Part shown: positions 21,633 through 22,092 of the stretch, piece after piece
Layout: every line of letters starts with the position of its first letter
Position numbering within the stretch: position 1 is the first letter of the stretch
Source of the DNA: Oscillospiraceae bacterium
GTDB taxonomy: Bacteria; Bacillota; Clostridia; Oscillospirales; Ruminococcaceae
Direction of reading: 5' to 3'
DNA: 22,092 nt
NCBI GenBank assembly: GCA_016303235.1
Contig: JAEDMB010000013.1
Location: forward strand, 1 to 22,092
Notes under the pieces: model-generated
What the model was told of the DNA's origin: nothing
What the model saw: only the letters and a program-made list of their open reading frames with translations
Database searches by the model: none
Position numbers and translations under genes: made by a program

Positions 21633-22092
21633 ATGATTGATATTAAGCTTATAAGAACTAATCCCGAACTTGTTAAGGAAAATATTAAAAAGAAATTTCA
21701 GGACGAAAAGCTTGAACTCGTTGACAAGGTTGTTGAACTTGACAGGCTTTACCGTTCTACTAAAACTGAATGTGATGACCTCCGAAATAAAAGAAAATCT
21801 ATGAGCAAGACTATCGGCGGTCTTATGGCTAAGGGTCAGAAAGATGAGGCTGAAAGAGTTAAGGCTGAAGTTACTGAAATCGGAAAGACTCTTGAGGAAA
21901 AAGAGGCTCTTGAAGTCAAGCTTGAAGCCGATATCCGTGAAATTATGCTTGTTATCCCAAATATTATCGATGAAAGTGTTCCGATTGGCAAGGACGACAG
22001 TGAAAACGTTGAAGTAGAAAAATTCGGTGAACCTTTCGTTCCGGATTTTGAAGTTCCTTACCATGTTGATATTATGGAAAACCTTAACGGTA
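21633..22092 (+). CDS. serS: Seryl-tRNA synthetase, 5' part (cut by window end)
   Basis: The first 153 codons of SerRS are present; the window ends inside the gene. The N-terminal tRNA-binding coiled coil is clear (MIDIKLIRTNPELVKENIKK to about residue 110, with heptad-like Leu/Glu/Lys spacing), followed by the family segment IPNIIDESVPIGKDDSENVEV and KFGEPF. The catalytic domain with motifs 2 and 3 lies beyond the end. The start ATG 21633 has AAGGAG 10 bases upstream (21617-21622). Only 46 bases separate it from parB, leaving no room for a T-box leader, so it may be read from the parA-parB transcript. The - strand open frame across it is its shadow. Confidence 0.93.
   Translation, partial: MIDIKLIRTNPELVKENIKKKFQDEKLELVDKVVELDRLYRSTKTECDDLRNKRKSMSKTIGGLMAKGQKDEAERVKAEVTEIGKTLEEKEALEVKLEADIREIMLVIPNIIDESVPIGKDDSENVEVEKFGEPFVPDFEVPYHVDIMENLNG

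Noticed and set aside
21627..22064. A 145-codon - strand open frame at the right end
   Set aside because: It is opposite serS, whose start, ribosome site and family motifs are clear.

Overview
This window is the replication-origin neighbourhood of a Bacillota chromosome, most likely a Clostridia member of the Oscillospiraceae (Ruminococcus-like). The evidence is the gene order, AT-rich intergenic DNA with strong SigA-type promoters, AGGAGG-type ribosome sites, and protein details such as the clostridial form of YidC and a TatD-linked radical SAM protein. The family-level placement is inference from sequence feel, not from a search.

Layout. Left end (1-785): a lone radical SAM gene on the + strand with a near-consensus promoter, ending at a hairpin it shares with gyrA. 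Left arm (784-8831, all - strand, read from the origin outward): dnaN, then a promoter and yaaA-recF-remB with touching or overlapping ends, a hairpin-rich repeat, then gyrB, a YcxB-like membrane protein and gyrA. Centre (8832-9371): oriC, with an AT-rich stretch, five TAG trinucleotides (DnaA-trio), a GC-rich spacer and 21 DnaA-box-like 9-mers of the form TTTTCAACA/TTTTCCACA, many spaced by 11 or 12 bp. dnaA (- strand) borders it, and the dnaA-rpmH gap carries divergent promoters but no boxes. Right arm (+ strand): rpmH, rnpA, yidD, yidC, jag, a four-helix membrane protein, mnmE, mnmG, rsmG, then noc, parA, parB and the start of serS.

How the genes work together. DnaA opens the origin, DnaN clamps the polymerase, RecF repairs forks and gyrase relieves supercoils. 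ParA/ParB with five parS-like palindromes (four between noc and serS, one before mnmG) organise and segregate the origin, and the ParB paralogue Noc is predicted to protect the nucleoid from division. RpmH, RnpA, MnmE, MnmG, RsmG and SerS serve translation, while YidD and YidC insert membrane proteins.

Most genes are ordinary core genes. What repays a second look is the modular, non-canonical DnaA-box array with its internal duplications, the parS variants (one built into a terminator-like hairpin), two unassigned membrane proteins placed inside core operons, a minisatellite in jag, and natural substitutions at quinolone-relevant gyrase positions. I saw no tRNA, rRNA, CRISPR array, transposase or phage gene.
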